Shown: positions 50,203-62,663, numbered from the stretch's first letter. The stretch: DNA of 64,000 bases from Glebionis coronaria (GCA_025667525.1 CM046882.1:504378792-504442791); one strand, 5' to 3'. Made by a program: numbers and translations. The notes: generated by a model not told the origin, from the sequence alone.

Positions 50203-51612
50203 TCATACTCTTAGAGGAGTAGATGTTTGTCTAGATAAGTTTCTAGTTCCCATTAGAGGTTTACTCAAGGGCTTGTAGAATTTATCTAAAGTAGGCTTTT
50301 CAATAATAGGTACTTTGACCTTGTTAATAAGAATATGTTTTGGTCCTTCACCTAAAATAGACTTTTCAAAAAGTTCAGGATTTTCACAAAAGCCTTCTTC
50401 AGTCCGCGGTTCTTTAGCTCCACCCGCGGTTCCATAGCAATAAGAAATCGCACCATATGCTGGAGAACCGCGTATAGGGGTTGCGTTTTTTTGAAAACCT
50501 AACTTGTTTTGGTTCACTAGTTGATGCTTCGTTACTGTTATATCCTAGCCCAAGTCTTTCCTTAGAATAAATTTGTTTGTTTAACATGTCATCAAGAGCA
50601 TTAGTACCACTCATGAACTTTTCAAGTCTAATGGTGGTGCTCTTGAGATTTTCATTCTCTTGTCTAAGGTTTTCACATTTTAAACAACCTAGATCAACTT
50701 CTTTATTTTTCTCAAGCTTAGCTAATTTCTCTTTTAGCTCACTAATCTCACTCTCAAGTTTAGTTCTAGTTGATTTTAGCGTTTTGTTCTTTTTAATAAA
50801 TTTAAGACTAAGCTTATGTAAGTTATTGTATTGACCTTCTAATTCACTATCATCTTGAGAAGAACTATTATTGCTATAATTATCAGTTTCGGAATGTACC
50901 TCTTTAGAAGTGTGAGCCATAAGACATTTCTCATCTTTGGGGTTGTCATCAACATCTTCACCGCTATCGCTCCATGAACCTCCAACAAATGCCGTGTGGT
51001 TCTTGTCGCGTGAAGGCTTAGGAAAATCACCGATGAAATGATTTGGATCGCTACATCTAAAGCATTTTCTATCACCTTTATCATCTTTGGCAAATCGGTT
51101 TTTGGAGAAGGGTTTCTTGTCGTTGTTTGGTTGCCTCACGTATTGACCTTGTTTTTTGAAGAACTTCTTAAAGTCTCTAACCGCCATGGAATATTCCTCA
51201 TCATCACTATCCGAGGAGCTTTCATGGTCATTTTGCGCCTTCTTGGCCTTGAGTGCAAGATACTTTCTTTCACTCTTACTTTTCACCATTTCCGAGTCCT
51301 TCAAAATTATCATCTCATGAACCTTCAAGTTACCAATGAGTTCATCGAGTGATAATTTGGCGAGATCCTTTGATTCTTCAATCGCCGTGACTTTAGCTCT
51401 CCATTTAGGATGCAACGCCCTAAGAAACTTCCTAACATTGTTCTTGCTAGAAAAACCTTCATCAAGTGCTTTTAGACTAGTAATAATAGTGTTAAATCTA
51501 GCAAATGCACTATCAATAGTTTCATCTTCTAAGATGACAAATTGTTCATATTGTTGAACAAGAAGATCGATTTTACTTTCATATTGTTGAACAAGAAGAT
51601 CAATTTTACTTT
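50203..51612 (-). pseudogene. SIRE-like gag, N-terminally truncated and frameshifted
   Basis: The frame enters directly from the junction with copia sequence at about 51610, with no credible start codon. The first residues repeat ESKIDLLVQQY twice (33-bp tandem duplication). Then come the UBN2 gag core, a zinc knuckle CFRCSDPNHFIGDF whose last Cys is Phe, and a long Leu/Lys/Glu coiled-coil. The frame shifts near 50500 into a block ending at 50203. GCGGTTCC half-sites occur at 50403-50472 inside the coding region. Confidence 0.75.
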
Positions 51613-53592
51613 CTGTTTTCAAAGATGGTATTTTCTATTTTAATGCAATTGTTGTGAATGGTGTGTTTGAAATTGACATGCATGATAATGATTCCAAGTA
51701 TTATAATAATTCTATTTTTAGCGTGAATAAGAAGAAAAAGTTAGACACGAACACTTCTTATCTTTGGCATTGTAGACTTGCCCATATTGGGAAGACTCGC
51801 ATACAAAAGCTTCAACGTGAAGGTCTTTTGGAAAAATCAATGATGAATCATTTGATAAATGTGAGTCTTGTATCTCTGGGAAGATGACCAAGAAACCTTT
51901 TAATAATAATGTTGAAAGGGCTACTGATCTACTTGGTTTAATACACACTGATATGTGTGGACCATTTAGACATGTGTCAAGGAAATGTGCTAGCTACTTC
52001 TTAACATTTACGGATGATTATATTCGTTATGGTTATGTTTATTCACTTAAACATAAACATGAGGTATTTGAAGCATTCAAAGTGTTTAAAGCGGAAATAG
52101 AATTGCAACTAGGAAATAAGATTATAGCTCTTCGTTCTGATATAGGTGGTGAGTATTTAAGTCAAGAGTTTAAAGATTATCTAAGTGAGAACTGAATTGT
52201 TTAGAATCTTACTTCTCCCTATACTCCACAACAAAATGGTGTATCCGAAAGAAGAAATCGTACACTATTAGATATGGTGCGATCTATGTTTAATGTTACA
52301 ACTTTACCATTATCCTTTTTGGACTATGACTTAGAATCTGTTGTTCGCATTTTAAATATGGTTCCCACGAAAAAGGTAAATAAGACACCATATGAACTAT
52401 GGCATGGCAAAAAGCCATATTTATCTTATTTAAAGATCTGGGGTTGCGAGGCATATGTGAAACGTGACTCCGGTGATAAAGTCCAACAACGATCTATGAA
52501 ATGTATCTTTGTAGGATACCCTAAGGAAACTATGGGTTACTATTTTTATTATCCACCTGAGAACAAAGTTATTGTTTCTAGGTATGGAGACTTCCTTGAA
52601 AGTGATCTTGTAAATCAAGAATTCAGTGGGAGAAATTATGATCTTGAAGAGAGTCATATAGATACATTGTCTTCTGAAAATACTAGCGAAATAATTCATG
52701 TAGAACCATAAAGTCTCGGAGTTCCACCGAAATAATTCCTCTACGTTGGTCTGAAAGGACTATACGTGCATCAAGCAAACTATGTCTTAACATATAGGAG
52801 GATGATGATGATGAAGTAGGGGATCTTGGTGAACCTGATAATTATAAATCCGCCATACTTGATCCGGAAAAGGATAAGTGGATGGTTACAATGGGTGAGG
52901 AAATGAAATCCATGAAAATTAATGATGTTTGAATTCTTGTAGATCAACCACTTAATGCCAAAGTAGTGAAACATAAGTGGATATACAGGAAGAAAACTGA
53001 CATGGATGGTGAAGTACAATCCTTAAAGCTCGATTAGTAGCTAAAGGTTTTACACAAAATTTTGGCGTAGACTACGAGGAGACATTTTCTCATGTAGCAT
53101 ACTTAAGGGCTATTAGGATTATCTTAGCTATAGCAGCATACTATGTCTATGAGATATGGCAAATGGATGTTAAAACTGCCTTCTTGAATGGTCGCTTAGA
53201 TGAAGATATTTATATGCAACAACCGGAGGGTATGTTGATCCTAAGTATCCAAAACGCGTGTGAAAACTTTAAAGATCTATTTATGGTTTGAATCAAGCAT
53301 CACGTCAATGGAACAAAAGATTTGATGAAGAAATCAAAAAGTTTGGATTTATTCAAAATCGTGATGAGCCATGTGTATATCGCAAAGCTAGTGGGAGTGA
53401 TGTAGTATTCCTAATTTTATATGTTGATGACATATTAATAATGGGAAGTAAGATTCCAAGACATAAAGAAGTTAAGGATTATCTTGGTAAATATTTTTCT
53501 ATGAAGTATTTCGAAGAAGCTGCATACATTCTGGGAATTAAAATCTATCGAGATAGGAGTAGACGGTTAATTGGTCTTAGTCAAGATGCTTA
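51611..53592 (+). pseudogene. second copy of the copia A middle segment
   Basis: Colinear with 25396-27361 at about 96-97% by eye. It retains the integrase zinc-binding region (LWHCRLAHIGKTR), integrase core and RT up to YVDD (53420-53431) and LSQDAY. It is less damaged than the first copy: a TAG near 25780 is TAC here and the deletion after YVDD is absent. It still has stops (e.g. near 52193) and shifts. It ends at the same SIRE LTR boundary as the first copy. Confidence 0.85.
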
Positions 53593-54836
53593 TGTAGAAA
53601 CTAGAAGGGGGGGGGGGGTGAATAGTTTCTTAAATTTACTTGTTAAAGATTGGTTTTTAAAAATTCTTTTCAAAAATTTAGGCTTGAGTAATTATGTGAA
53701 TCCTTATTATACACAATATGAACAAGGTATAATGCAACTAAACTAATAATCACAAGTACAAAGTACAATGAATGTAAAGAGATAAGGGAAGGAAAGATCA
53801 AACCAAACACCAAGGATTTATAGTGGTTCGACAACGAAGCTCATTCCTCGTTCCTACTCCACTCCTCGAGTACTCCTTACTCGAGAGTTCACTAATCAAC
53901 AAGCTCCTTAAGGTGGAGAAACCGTACACAACGTCGCTTAACCAATTTCCGACTCTAAGTTAAAAGTCGAGCCCTAATCTTAGTTAGGACCAATCTACAC
54001 CAATATACTTTAAGGATCAAGTATTAACTTTAATACATACACAACTTCCAAGTAGACACAACTACTTGGATCTTCACAACAATGGCACAACAATGAATAA
54101 ATAAGATTGGATCTTCAATGGATCTTTGAGGTAGACACAACACTTCAAGGATGATAGTGTTCTTCTCTTTGCACTTTGAGAGGAAAAGATGAGAGGAGAA
54201 AGATTCACTTCTAAACAAGTTGTAATCAAACAAATGATCAAGGATTTGAGTGATTTAAGAAGTATGAAAGAAACTGGAAATGTATGTGCAAAAGAGGTGA
54301 ATTGAAAGTTTAAGAATGGTCCACTATTTATAAGACAAACATCCAACGGCTATTTCTGCCCGCGGTTCCTTATTGGAGCTCGCGGTTCCTTATCGATAAG
54401 GAACCGCAATAGGTGCTAAGGAATAGCCTGCATAGACTCTGCTCCCTTTTGTCTTTTAGTGGATTGGTTCGAATCTGGGGATTAAAATATCCTGAAAGGA
54501 TATTCCAAACCAAGATAAAATATGCCATTTTCAAATTTCAAATTTTCAAATAATTAATTTAATAAAACATTTTCTTAAAAAGAAAGTTTAATAAAAAAAC
54601 TTGTCACACTTAATAAAAAGTGAGTTTTAAGAAAAGATTAAATCCTTGATCACTTAATTAGGATCAGTACTTGTTTGTTTATACCTTAAGTGATAATGGT
54701 TGAAATGAAAAATACTTGAACTCACGAATTCGTTTTTCGTTGTTTTCGTAAATGCTTGTTCTTACGTATTGTCGTAATCAAAACAAAGCGAGACCGAATA
54801 ATGAAAGTAACGTTTTTAGGCATCATTGTATTAACA
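53593..54836 (-). repeat. SIRE-like 5' LTR (adjoins a copia A copy on the left)
   Basis: Aligns with 27362-28597 end to end. Differences include a G-run expanded to about 10. The 26-bp palindrome is retained at about 54380-54405. It is flanked on both sides by copia A sequence, as a solo LTR would be. Confidence 0.85.
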
Positions 54837-55672
54837 ACTTATATTGACAAAATATTGAAGAAGTATAATATGCATAATTCCAAGAAAGATTTTCAACCGA
54901 TGGAAATTAAGCATAATCTAAGTCATGAGATAGATGCATCTACACCTGAAGAGGCGGCTTACATGCGGAAGGTGCCTTACGCTTCGGCTGTAGGATCTAT
55001 TATGTATGTTTTAAGATGCACAAGGCCTGATGTGGCATTTGCTCAGAGCTTGGTCAGTCGTTACCAACAGAATCCAGGGAAGCTCCACTGGACTGCTGTT
55101 AAACATATTCTAAAGTATTTAAGGAGTACGAAAGATATGTTTTTGGTATTTCGAGGGAAACCAGACTCGTAACTGAATGTAACAGGTTTCTGTGATGCGT
55201 CCTGGCAATGTGATAAAGACGATACGAAGTCTCAGACGGGTTACGTGTTTGTTATCAATGGAGGAGCAGTTGAATGGAAGAGCAAGAAACAGACAACTAT
55301 TGCAATGCATGCGACTCAATATGAGTAGATGGCTGCTTCAGAAGCTGCAATGGAAGCTGTTTGGATTAGGAAGTTTATTGGAGATCTTGGAGTGATGCCT
55401 TCAATCAAAGAACCTATTGATATGTATTGTGACAATTCTACTGTAATCATATTCGCCAATGATTCTGGAGTCATGAAAGGCGCCAAACACATTAAACGTA
55501 GATATCACTACGTCCGAGAACAAGTTGAAGCTCGTGAAATCAAGTTATTAAAAGTTCACACAGATGATAAGGTAGCTGATCCTTTAACTAAGGCGTTGCC
55601 TAGAGGAAAGGTTATTGAACATGCCAAAAGCATTGGGCTTCAATTAGCTAGAGATTTCATGCAAAATCTGTG
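54837..55672 (+). pseudogene. copia A pol, 3' part (RT end and RNase H)
   Basis: Resumes after the nested insertions with YIDKILKKYNM, then RT connection (MYVLRCTRPDVAFA) and RNase H (FCDASW, SKKQTTIA, MYCDNSTVI, VADPLTKALPRGK). TAA at 55170-55172 and TAG at 55326-55328 interrupt it. The last block from 55329 to 55672 is open. Confidence 0.85.
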
Positions 55673-56486
55673 ATTAGTATATGGATAAAGGATGTTGAGA
55701 CATTATTATTTAATGAAATAAAGTTTGAGTTACGTTTATTCTTGTTATTTAATGTATCCTATTTTACATGTTTTAATCCATGAATATTATTTTGCATTCT
55801 AAATATCCGTTGTCGATTAATAATATGGGAGTATTATTAAAATAAGACAAATCAAAATTGTGATAGAGTATACTTGAAAGCATATTGATCGATTTTGGAT
55901 AATATTCGAAAAAATCGAATATTGGACTTATCCCAACTATATGATTATACTTTATGGATCTTTGTCGTTAAGTATATCATAAATAGTTATCATCTGACTT
56001 GAGATACAAAGAAACTGTCATGGATCTAGTGCATCTCTATGAAATAATCTAACGCTAAACGTAATTGGTAGCTATAAGGGTTATTTTCAGAAGTGTTGCA
56101 AAATTCATAGTTTTTGCTTGTAGTTAATATGGAATTTGTTTCCTCCAAATTCATTTTGGAGTTTAATACAGTCGGACCCCTCGTGGGATTAGTAAGATGT
56201 TTGTGTGGCCGCACCCAAATGTGTTTTGGTAATCTTGTTGAATCTGTGAACGAGAAACATAATGGTTAATGAAAGGAATGACTAAGATCCATATCCTTAT
56301 TAACGTTGTATTAGAAATAAAAAGATAATAATAACGATGAATCATTAAAAAGTTTTTCCAAGATACCTTACTCGAGTTGTACTAGAGGCATCGACGTGTA
56401 TCTAGACACTAACCGATGTGATCACACTATTTGAAATATGTCCAAGTGGGAGTTAAAAGTTTATGGACTTATATTTAATAGTCGTG
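55673..56486 (+). other. copia A 3' untranslated region and polypurine tract
   Basis: Non-coding. GTCCAAGTGGGAG at about 56440-56453 is the usual plant copia polypurine tract, so the LTR may begin anywhere from 56454 to 56487. Confidence 0.6.
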
Positions 56487-57216
56487 TGTTAGGATCGAAC
56501 TCGGGATTACGGGATTGCACGCAATACGTATAGAGTTAATTTATTTAATAAATATATTTATATGTTTATTAAATTAAATCGAATTATAACTTTAACGGTC
56601 GTTAAGTATTTAAGAGTTAAGGTTTAACGAGCGTTGTGGAATAAAAGAGAAGAGGATAAAAGATTCCGGAACACCCCTTTAAGGGGTGTTGACCGTCGGC
56701 TATAGCACAAAAGGGGGAGAAGAAAACTTTCCTTAAATTTGTTTACTTGGGCTACAAGGTTTTTTAGGCATATATAAACACCCCTTATCCCTCATAATTC
56801 TTCACTCCATCCTTCTTTTTTTCTTTCTTGTGATCGCAAGCCGAACACCCCCTTAGGGGTTCGTTTGGTTTTTTGGTTTAGTAATAATCAAGTCCTAGCC
56901 CCTCTCTAAGGTTGTTGGGTTGATTTTCCACTAGATGTTGAAGCTCGGTTGACGCGTACTAGCATTACGTTAACTCGTTGTAATACGTGTGTGCAAGAAT
57001 GTAATATAGTCTTACTTTAGACTATATCTTGGTGATTCGATATAAACCCTAGTTCGGTGAATTTATTCTTGTTCGTGGGAATTGCTTTGCAAGTTATGTA
57101 ACCCTAATTCGATTAATTATAATTGTGTTATTATGATCTTGTTAAATCGCTTCCGCTATATGTGTTTTGATCTTTGTTAGAGTTTTAAGAATTGTTATGA
57201 ACTATATAAACCATCA
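56487..57216 (+). repeat. copia A 3' LTR
   Basis: Begins about TGTTAGGATCG and ends ACCATCA; 56706-57216 matches 22108-22619. An AACACCCC-TTT-AAGGGGTGTT hairpin lies at about 56671-56690. Confidence 0.8.
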
Positions 57217-57578
57217 ATTTTGCGCACTAGGTACTAATGGTGATACAAAAGTAGTTATTGAGCACCACAATTAAATTTTAAACCACTAGCATCGTGACAC
57301 CTCATTTTTTGTGTGCAATGGATGTATTTTGCGCACTAGATATTAGTTTTGAGGTTGGTAACTTAAAGTAAAAATATTATGGCATTTAATGTTTGGTGCG
57401 CTAACTCCGCAAAGGCTATAAATAGCGCACCACTTTGTCTATTGAGCACCAAAATGGTTGAAAATATTTTACACTTATAGTTGAGTAGTAAATGGTAAAT
57501 GGGGTTATTTTAAGAAGGTATCTGTAATTTTTTACAAAAACCATGTAATTGAGATTACAATGAAAACTACTAAGATAT
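57217..57578. other. spacer between copia A and gypsy C
   Basis: No gene. GCGCAC...-type words repeat (TTTGCGCACTAG twice) and a CTATAAATAGCGCACC stretch resembles a TATA region. Probably the flanking genomic target or an older element. Confidence 0.4.
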
Positions 57579-60366
57579 TGTAATACCTAGAACCGAGGTC
57601 ACTTACCTTACCCTAAATTACGCTTATTTTTGAAATTTTTAATAAATTTTATTTCCTATATATTTTATCATTGTGATTAAAACCGATATTTGAGGTCATA
57701 ATTTTGACGATTGACGATTTAAGAAGAACGATGACGACTACGATCCCGATGGATGCCCAAATTTCTATGTTTATTGTCGTTTTATCGATACTATAATTTT
57801 TCGAGAATTTACTTTCGGTTCGTGTTAAGTCGAGTCGGGTGAGTTTTATTGCTTTCCGGGTACATTTAAATTGTCCTAAAAGTATTTTGGAGTGTTCGGG
57901 ATGATCCCCGACTCCCGTAAAATTTTCCAAAATGACTAGTGAGTCATTCCCGTAAACTTTTGAGGTCGTTTTCACTTAAGGCCAAAAGAAAGCTATTATT
58001 GCACAACAAGGGCCCCAAATTTTTACAAGGTTAAAATCAAACACACACACAACACATTTTCACTTCAAAAATTTTCACCCCCTCCCTTTTTCTCTCTTTA
58101 GGCCGACGGCCAAAACCCACCACCACCACCACCATTTTTTTTTCTAGCTTGTTTTGATCAAAAGTAAGCTTAGACCACATTTAGTTACTTCATTCCCATC
58201 CTTTTCATGTAATTTAATCATACATGCATCCACAAATTTTTTTCCAAGAATCAATGGATTTTTCAGAAGTTGTTTTGATGTAAATTGGATGTATGCATGT
58301 TTAATTCATGTATAGGGGATGTGTAATCACTCAACAAACCAACCAAAATCAATTTGGTTGGGGGGTTTTGATCACCCACACCCCACGGCACAAAGGGGGT
58401 GTTTGGTGGATCTTGGTGATTGTTATTTTTGCTTATGGATTATGTGTTTATTCTTGTTTTTAGATGTTTTTGAATGGGTAAAACCCATTGCATGTTTGAT
58501 TTTGTGTTTGGGTTTTGAGATGGATTTGATAATTAGGGTGTTTAGGACTGATTAGTATGGTTAGGTATGGTTAGGAGTGATTAGATTGAAGTCTAGTGTC
58601 GATAAATTGGACTGAAAACGAGTGTTGGATTGATTTTGGGATATGTAATTTTAGGCAGAATGTTTGGGATGTTTTTATAAAAATTATTTTGTAAACAGGT
58701 CATGTGACTAGGATATAGTTGTAGAGCGTCTTCTTAGCTTCGATTTGGTATAAGATAGAGCTTACGACTCCTAACGAGTCAAAAGTTATGATGTTTTTGA
58801 AAATCGTGTACCGGGAGATGAGAACCTTCATAATCCGAATTATGTTTGGTTTTAGGTCAAATCCCGGGGACCATAGATATAGTTTGGTAAATGGTTAAAG
58901 ATTGATTTTTGGTCTCAAACCTGCATATGTGAGTCTATTATTAGACTTAGGTGTCAAATAGGTCAATGGTATATTTTAAATGTGTCAAATGAGTCCGACT
59001 TGGTCAAAGTGCAAATTCAGTCCGAAAAACGTAGGTTTGGTAAAGTGTTGAGTAACGGGTCGTAAAAGCGAAAACTTTTAATGGGATTAAAAATGGGTTT
59101 TCTACAGGTCTTAAGGTATTTTTGAGAATTTTCCCAAATTTTATTAAAAGAGTTAAGTCTAGTAAAACAGCCCATACTTTTGGTAAGTATCGGCGAAAAA
59201 CGTGAAAAGGGTAATAACGTTAATAACATGGACGAATAGTATAAAACGAGTAACACTTATTCGTTTGGTTTTGGTGTGAGTTTAAATTATCACAATTGAC
59301 TAATATGTATGTATTATATACAGTACTTAAGGTTTATAAATGAGATTACTCATTACGCGTTATTGGTTTGATAGGTGTTGATTTTCCCGGGCATCCTCAT
59401 CATCGTCAGTGATCGTCACTCGAATCGTCGACTACTTTATATATAAGGTGTGAATTTATAGCCTCGCTTACTATTGTTTTAAATTGTTTTACCCGCGAGG
59501 GAAATGCATGCTAGTTTTCCAAAATGAACATATGTCATGAATGATTGTTGGACCCGAATGTTGCCTTAGAAATTGTGTTGAGTACCTAGTTGCAAAAGGC
59601 CCTAATTTCATAAACTATTAACTATTGTTTAATCCTAGCGTGGATTGAAAATAGCCGCTTATACAATTGGTAGTACTATGGGGTTGACGACCATATCCGA
59701 GACGAGGGCTAGTGCGTTGAGTACCCCCTGCGGACGGATAACTTGTGATAAGAGATAAGGTATAATTGCAACTAACGCCTTTAGAAGGGGCACTGGTTTC
59801 ATCTGAATCACGCCGGTAATTATTACGCGGGTGATTGAGTTAACGGATTAGTGTCATGAGCTTAAACACAATTGTCATAACCTTGAAAATAGATTGTTTG
59901 ATCGACAAGTCTATGAATGATCGTGAATGATTTTTATAACACATATGTTCAAAATGAGATTGTAAAACCTATGAATTCCACTCAACATTATTTGTTGACC
60001 AAATTTGGCATGTGTTTCAGGTAATCGATGAAGTGTAGCAATGGAGCATGCATTGGATGGGAGTTGTGTGTGGCTTGGCGTCTACTTGTTTTTCCACACA
60101 TTCTTACTTGAATATTTTAAAAACTTTATGTCATGTTGTTGTGAAACCTGTATCTTTTGGGGTTGAGATTCATGGGGACCGAAGCGCTAACTCTGTGTTA
60201 TATCATTTGGGTTTGGAAAACCGTAGACATGTACGTTTTTAACAATTCGTAATTTAAGTTAAAACTTTTACGTCTCTTTGATTCGTTTGATATATCTTTT
60301 GTGCGATGATAACTGCCTAGCACCCAAATGTTGTAGTTCCGCTGCGCATAGCATTTGGTGGGGTGT
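57579..60366 (+). repeat. gypsy C 5' LTR, about 2.8 kb
   Basis: Starts TGTAATACC and ends GGGGTGT next to the primer site. It shares islands with the gypsy B LTR: CGTGTACCGGGAGA, ATAGCCTCGCTT, GGACCCGAATGTTGC and ATAGCCGCTTAT, with diverged sequence between. Contains a poly-CAC run near 58115. Confidence 0.75.
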
Positions 60367-60372
60367 TAGAGA

Positions 60373-60387
60373 TTGGTAATCAGAGCC
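60373..60387 (+). promoter_or_regulatory. gypsy C primer-binding site
   Basis: TTGGTAATCAGAGCC, the tRNA-iMet type site with one extra A, as in gypsy B. Confidence 0.8.
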
Positions 60388-60485
60388 ATGAGTTATAGAG
60401 AACTAGGTCGTTTTGAAAATTCCTAAACTATAAGTTTTGGTGTCGTAAGAAATTGTCCAAGCACACAACTATCCTGCATGGCTCC

Positions 60486-60760
60486 GGTAAGGTTTATTTT
60501 TGTGTTCATGGTATTGATGTATACTTTTGAGTTGAAGTATATATGTGGGTATTTATTACGTAGATATTGAATTACTATATGTAAACGTTGAATTGTACTT
60601 GGAGTACTCGATACCGTAATTCTTGTATTACATATGCATGAGCATCATATTATCGCATTTTGGGCATGTGTACCACCTTTGCATTGCTTTTGCATGCATG
60701 TATTTATAAATATTGAATAGTAATATTACGTACCCTCCAAAATTCTCTGTTATTGTAGGA
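60486..60760 (+). other. possible leader intron of gypsy C
   Basis: Donor CTCCG|GTAAGG at 60486/60487; acceptor CTCTGTTATTGTAG ending at 60758, two bases before the upstream ORF's ATG. The same donor word occurs in gypsy B. A second candidate acceptor (CCCTGTCTTTGCAG, ending 61923) precedes gag. Confidence 0.5.
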
Positions 60761-61585
60761 ATGGCCGAGGTACCGCTTAACGGAAATGGAGACGAATACG
60801 TCGTAGGACACAAAGGGGGAAATGTTGGAGCAATTGTTGAAGGACAAGCCGAGACGAACAATGTGCAAGCTCAGGACCCCGACCAAAGGAGAACTACTTT
60901 CCCCAGGCCTACTCGTACTTCTCATCTGATCGGTATGCCAGGTATCCCTAGAAGTTCCGACGCTGCAACGAGCGCTAATTCTCTTCATCAGGACATCGCA
61001 AGAGTTATCTGCCCCAGACCAAGAGCTTATCGTGACGTTCCGCGTGTTGTGAGAAGATTGGATGAATCGATGTACGAGCGGTACATAGTGGAAACCAGGG
61101 TAATCAAGAGATTCGACGAGAATGAGAGGGCGCACCAAAGGTTATTGGCAAGAACTTCAAGGATTGAATTTGATGGAGTGGCAAACAAGAGTGATATCAA
61201 TAGTCTAAGATCGATGATAGCGAACCTGAGCGCTAGTCTTGAGCAAGTTAGGGAGGATCAGGCGAGGTTGACTAGGATGCAAAGTTGGGAGCATCGAGTT
61301 AGAGCATCCCTGCCACCAGATTGGAGATTTGTAGATGACTGGGAAATGGAGGCTAATGATTTTATGGTCCAGCCACATGCCAAAGGTGTGTGTATCACTG
61401 TAGGAAATCAAGTAGCAGTTGAGTGTGGATCTACTTCTGGGACGAAGAAGGCGACTGAGTGTGGGCCGAATGACAAAGGAAAAAGGAAGATGGATGAAGA
61501 GCCCGAGGAAGACAGTGACGAAGAGCCCGAGGAGGATGAAGATGAACCACCATCCAAGAGGTCGTGTGGATCACCACATGACTAG
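60761..61585 (+). CDS. upstream ORF of gypsy C, 274 residues, unknown function
   Basis: Uninterrupted frame between the primer site and gag. The ATG at 60761 (MAEVPLNGNGDEYVV) is preferred over 60713 because it follows a splice acceptor by two bases. Arg-rich middle (ICPRPRAYRDVPRVVRRLDE); probable coiled coil at about residues 140-185 (DINSLRSMIANLSASLEQVR); basic nuclear-signal-like GKRKMDEE; very acidic C-terminus (EEPEEDSDEEPEEDEDEPP) ending in SKRSCG. No nuclease, protease or zinc-finger motif. I do not recognise the family. Gag downstream has nonsense codons while this frame is intact. Additional ORFs upstream of gag are known from Ogre-type elements, but this RT is chromovirus-like. 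Confidence 0.6.
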   Translation: MAEVPLNGNGDEYVVGHKGGNVGAIVEGQAETNNVQAQDPDQRRTTFPRPTRTSHLIGMPGIPRSSDAATSANSLHQDIARVICPRPRAYRDVPRVVRRLDESMYERYIVETRVIKRFDENERAHQRLLARTSRIEFDGVANKSDINSLRSMIANLSASLEQVREDQARLTRMQSWEHRVRASLPPDWRFVDDWEMEANDFMVQPHAKGVCITVGNQVAVECGSTSGTKKATECGPNDKGKRKMDEEPEEDSDEEPEEDEDEPPSKRSCGSPHD

Positions 61586-61946
61586 TTGCTTGTATTTTAC
61601 TTTATCTTTGATCGTTGTAATCGAACTATTTTAGACTTTTGTATGATGGTATTGTGACGAAAAACTTGATGACTTAAGTTTTATGGTGAATGGTTGTAGT
61701 GGCAATACTTGTCACAATTTTGGTTGATTTATCAATACAATCCATGTTTACCTTTCATAATCTGTGATATGTCTTTAATTTGCTCTGTTGTGATGTGAAT
61801 TGATGAATATTGGTAACCTTGTAGTGATGTGTCGTTGTACTTATATTATGTCTTGAAAGAGAAATCCATCTTAATCTTGATATGTATACTTACATTGTTT
61901 TTCTATTTTCCCTGTCTTTGCAGAGAGGTGTACTTGAGAACTCACC
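61586..61946 (+). other. spacer between upstream ORF and gag of gypsy C
   Basis: Non-coding. Ends in a strong polypyrimidine tract and CTTTGCAG acceptor (61923), 23 bases before the gag ATG. Shares the TTGATATGTATAC word with gypsy B. Confidence 0.55.
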
Positions 61947-62663
61947 ATGCCTCCAAAGCAAACAGCTAACCGTGTGAACACAATGATTCAAGAAGCAATT
62001 GCAAATGCACTCGAAGCGGATCGTGCAAACTGAAACCCAGATCAAGGTGGAAATGCAGGGAGACAGCAAGCCCCGAGGGAGTGTACTTATGCTGGTTTTA
62101 TGAAATGCGGTCCCACGTAGTTTCGTGGAACTGGCGGAGCCCTAGAACTCCGAAGGTGGTTAGAGAAGATCGAGAGTACTTTTGAGATTAGCGGATGTTC
62201 AGAGGAAAGTAAGGTCAAGTTTGCAGCTGCCACTTTTCTTGATGACGCCTTGAGTTGGTGGAACAATCAAGTAGCCACTGTTGGATTAGCAGTAGCAAAT
62301 GCGAGGACTTGGACTGCTACTAAGGCTCTTTTGACCAAAAAGTTCTGTCCCAAAGAGGAGCTGGGTCAACTGGAAGATGAGTTAAGGCATTTGACTTTGA
62401 GGAACAATGATATTACAGCGTATACAAGGAGGTTTAATGAATTGAGCCTTTTGTGTCCCGATGCCTTTGCCGATGATAACAAGAAGATGAAGCAGTACAT
62501 CAAGGGTTTGTCAAGTAATATCAAGGGTGAGACGACTTCATCTAAGACTGGGTCATTCGATGAAGCAGTCCAAATGGCTCACGTGCTAATGGATGTAAAA
62601 TGCAAGATAAGAAGGACTTCATTGCTGAAGGAAACAAGGAAAATGGGAGGCAGCTCAGAGTAA
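61947..62663 (+). pseudogene. gypsy C gag, with two nonsense codons and frameshifts
   Basis: Starts MPPKQTANRVNTMIQ. TGA at 62031-62033 and TAG at 62118-62120 interrupt the N-terminal part. From 62121 the frame is open through the Retrotrans_gag core (LELRRWLEKIESTFEISGC, WWNNQV, FCPKEELGQLEDELRHL, MKQYIKGLSS). A one-base deletion near 62597 leads to the stop at 62661-62663. A second single-base loss near 62640 restores the pol frame. Virus-like particle formation is the family role; this copy cannot make full Gag without suppression. Confidence 0.8.

Noticed and set aside
50577..51557. plus-strand ORFs over the SIRE-like gag
   Set aside because: Antisense shadows of the minus-strand gag frame.
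53593..54836. treating this LTR as an independent solo LTR insertion
   Set aside because: Its left flank is a duplicate of the left copia A flank and its right flank continues copia A, so it is better read as the 5' LTR of the same element next to a rearranged copy.
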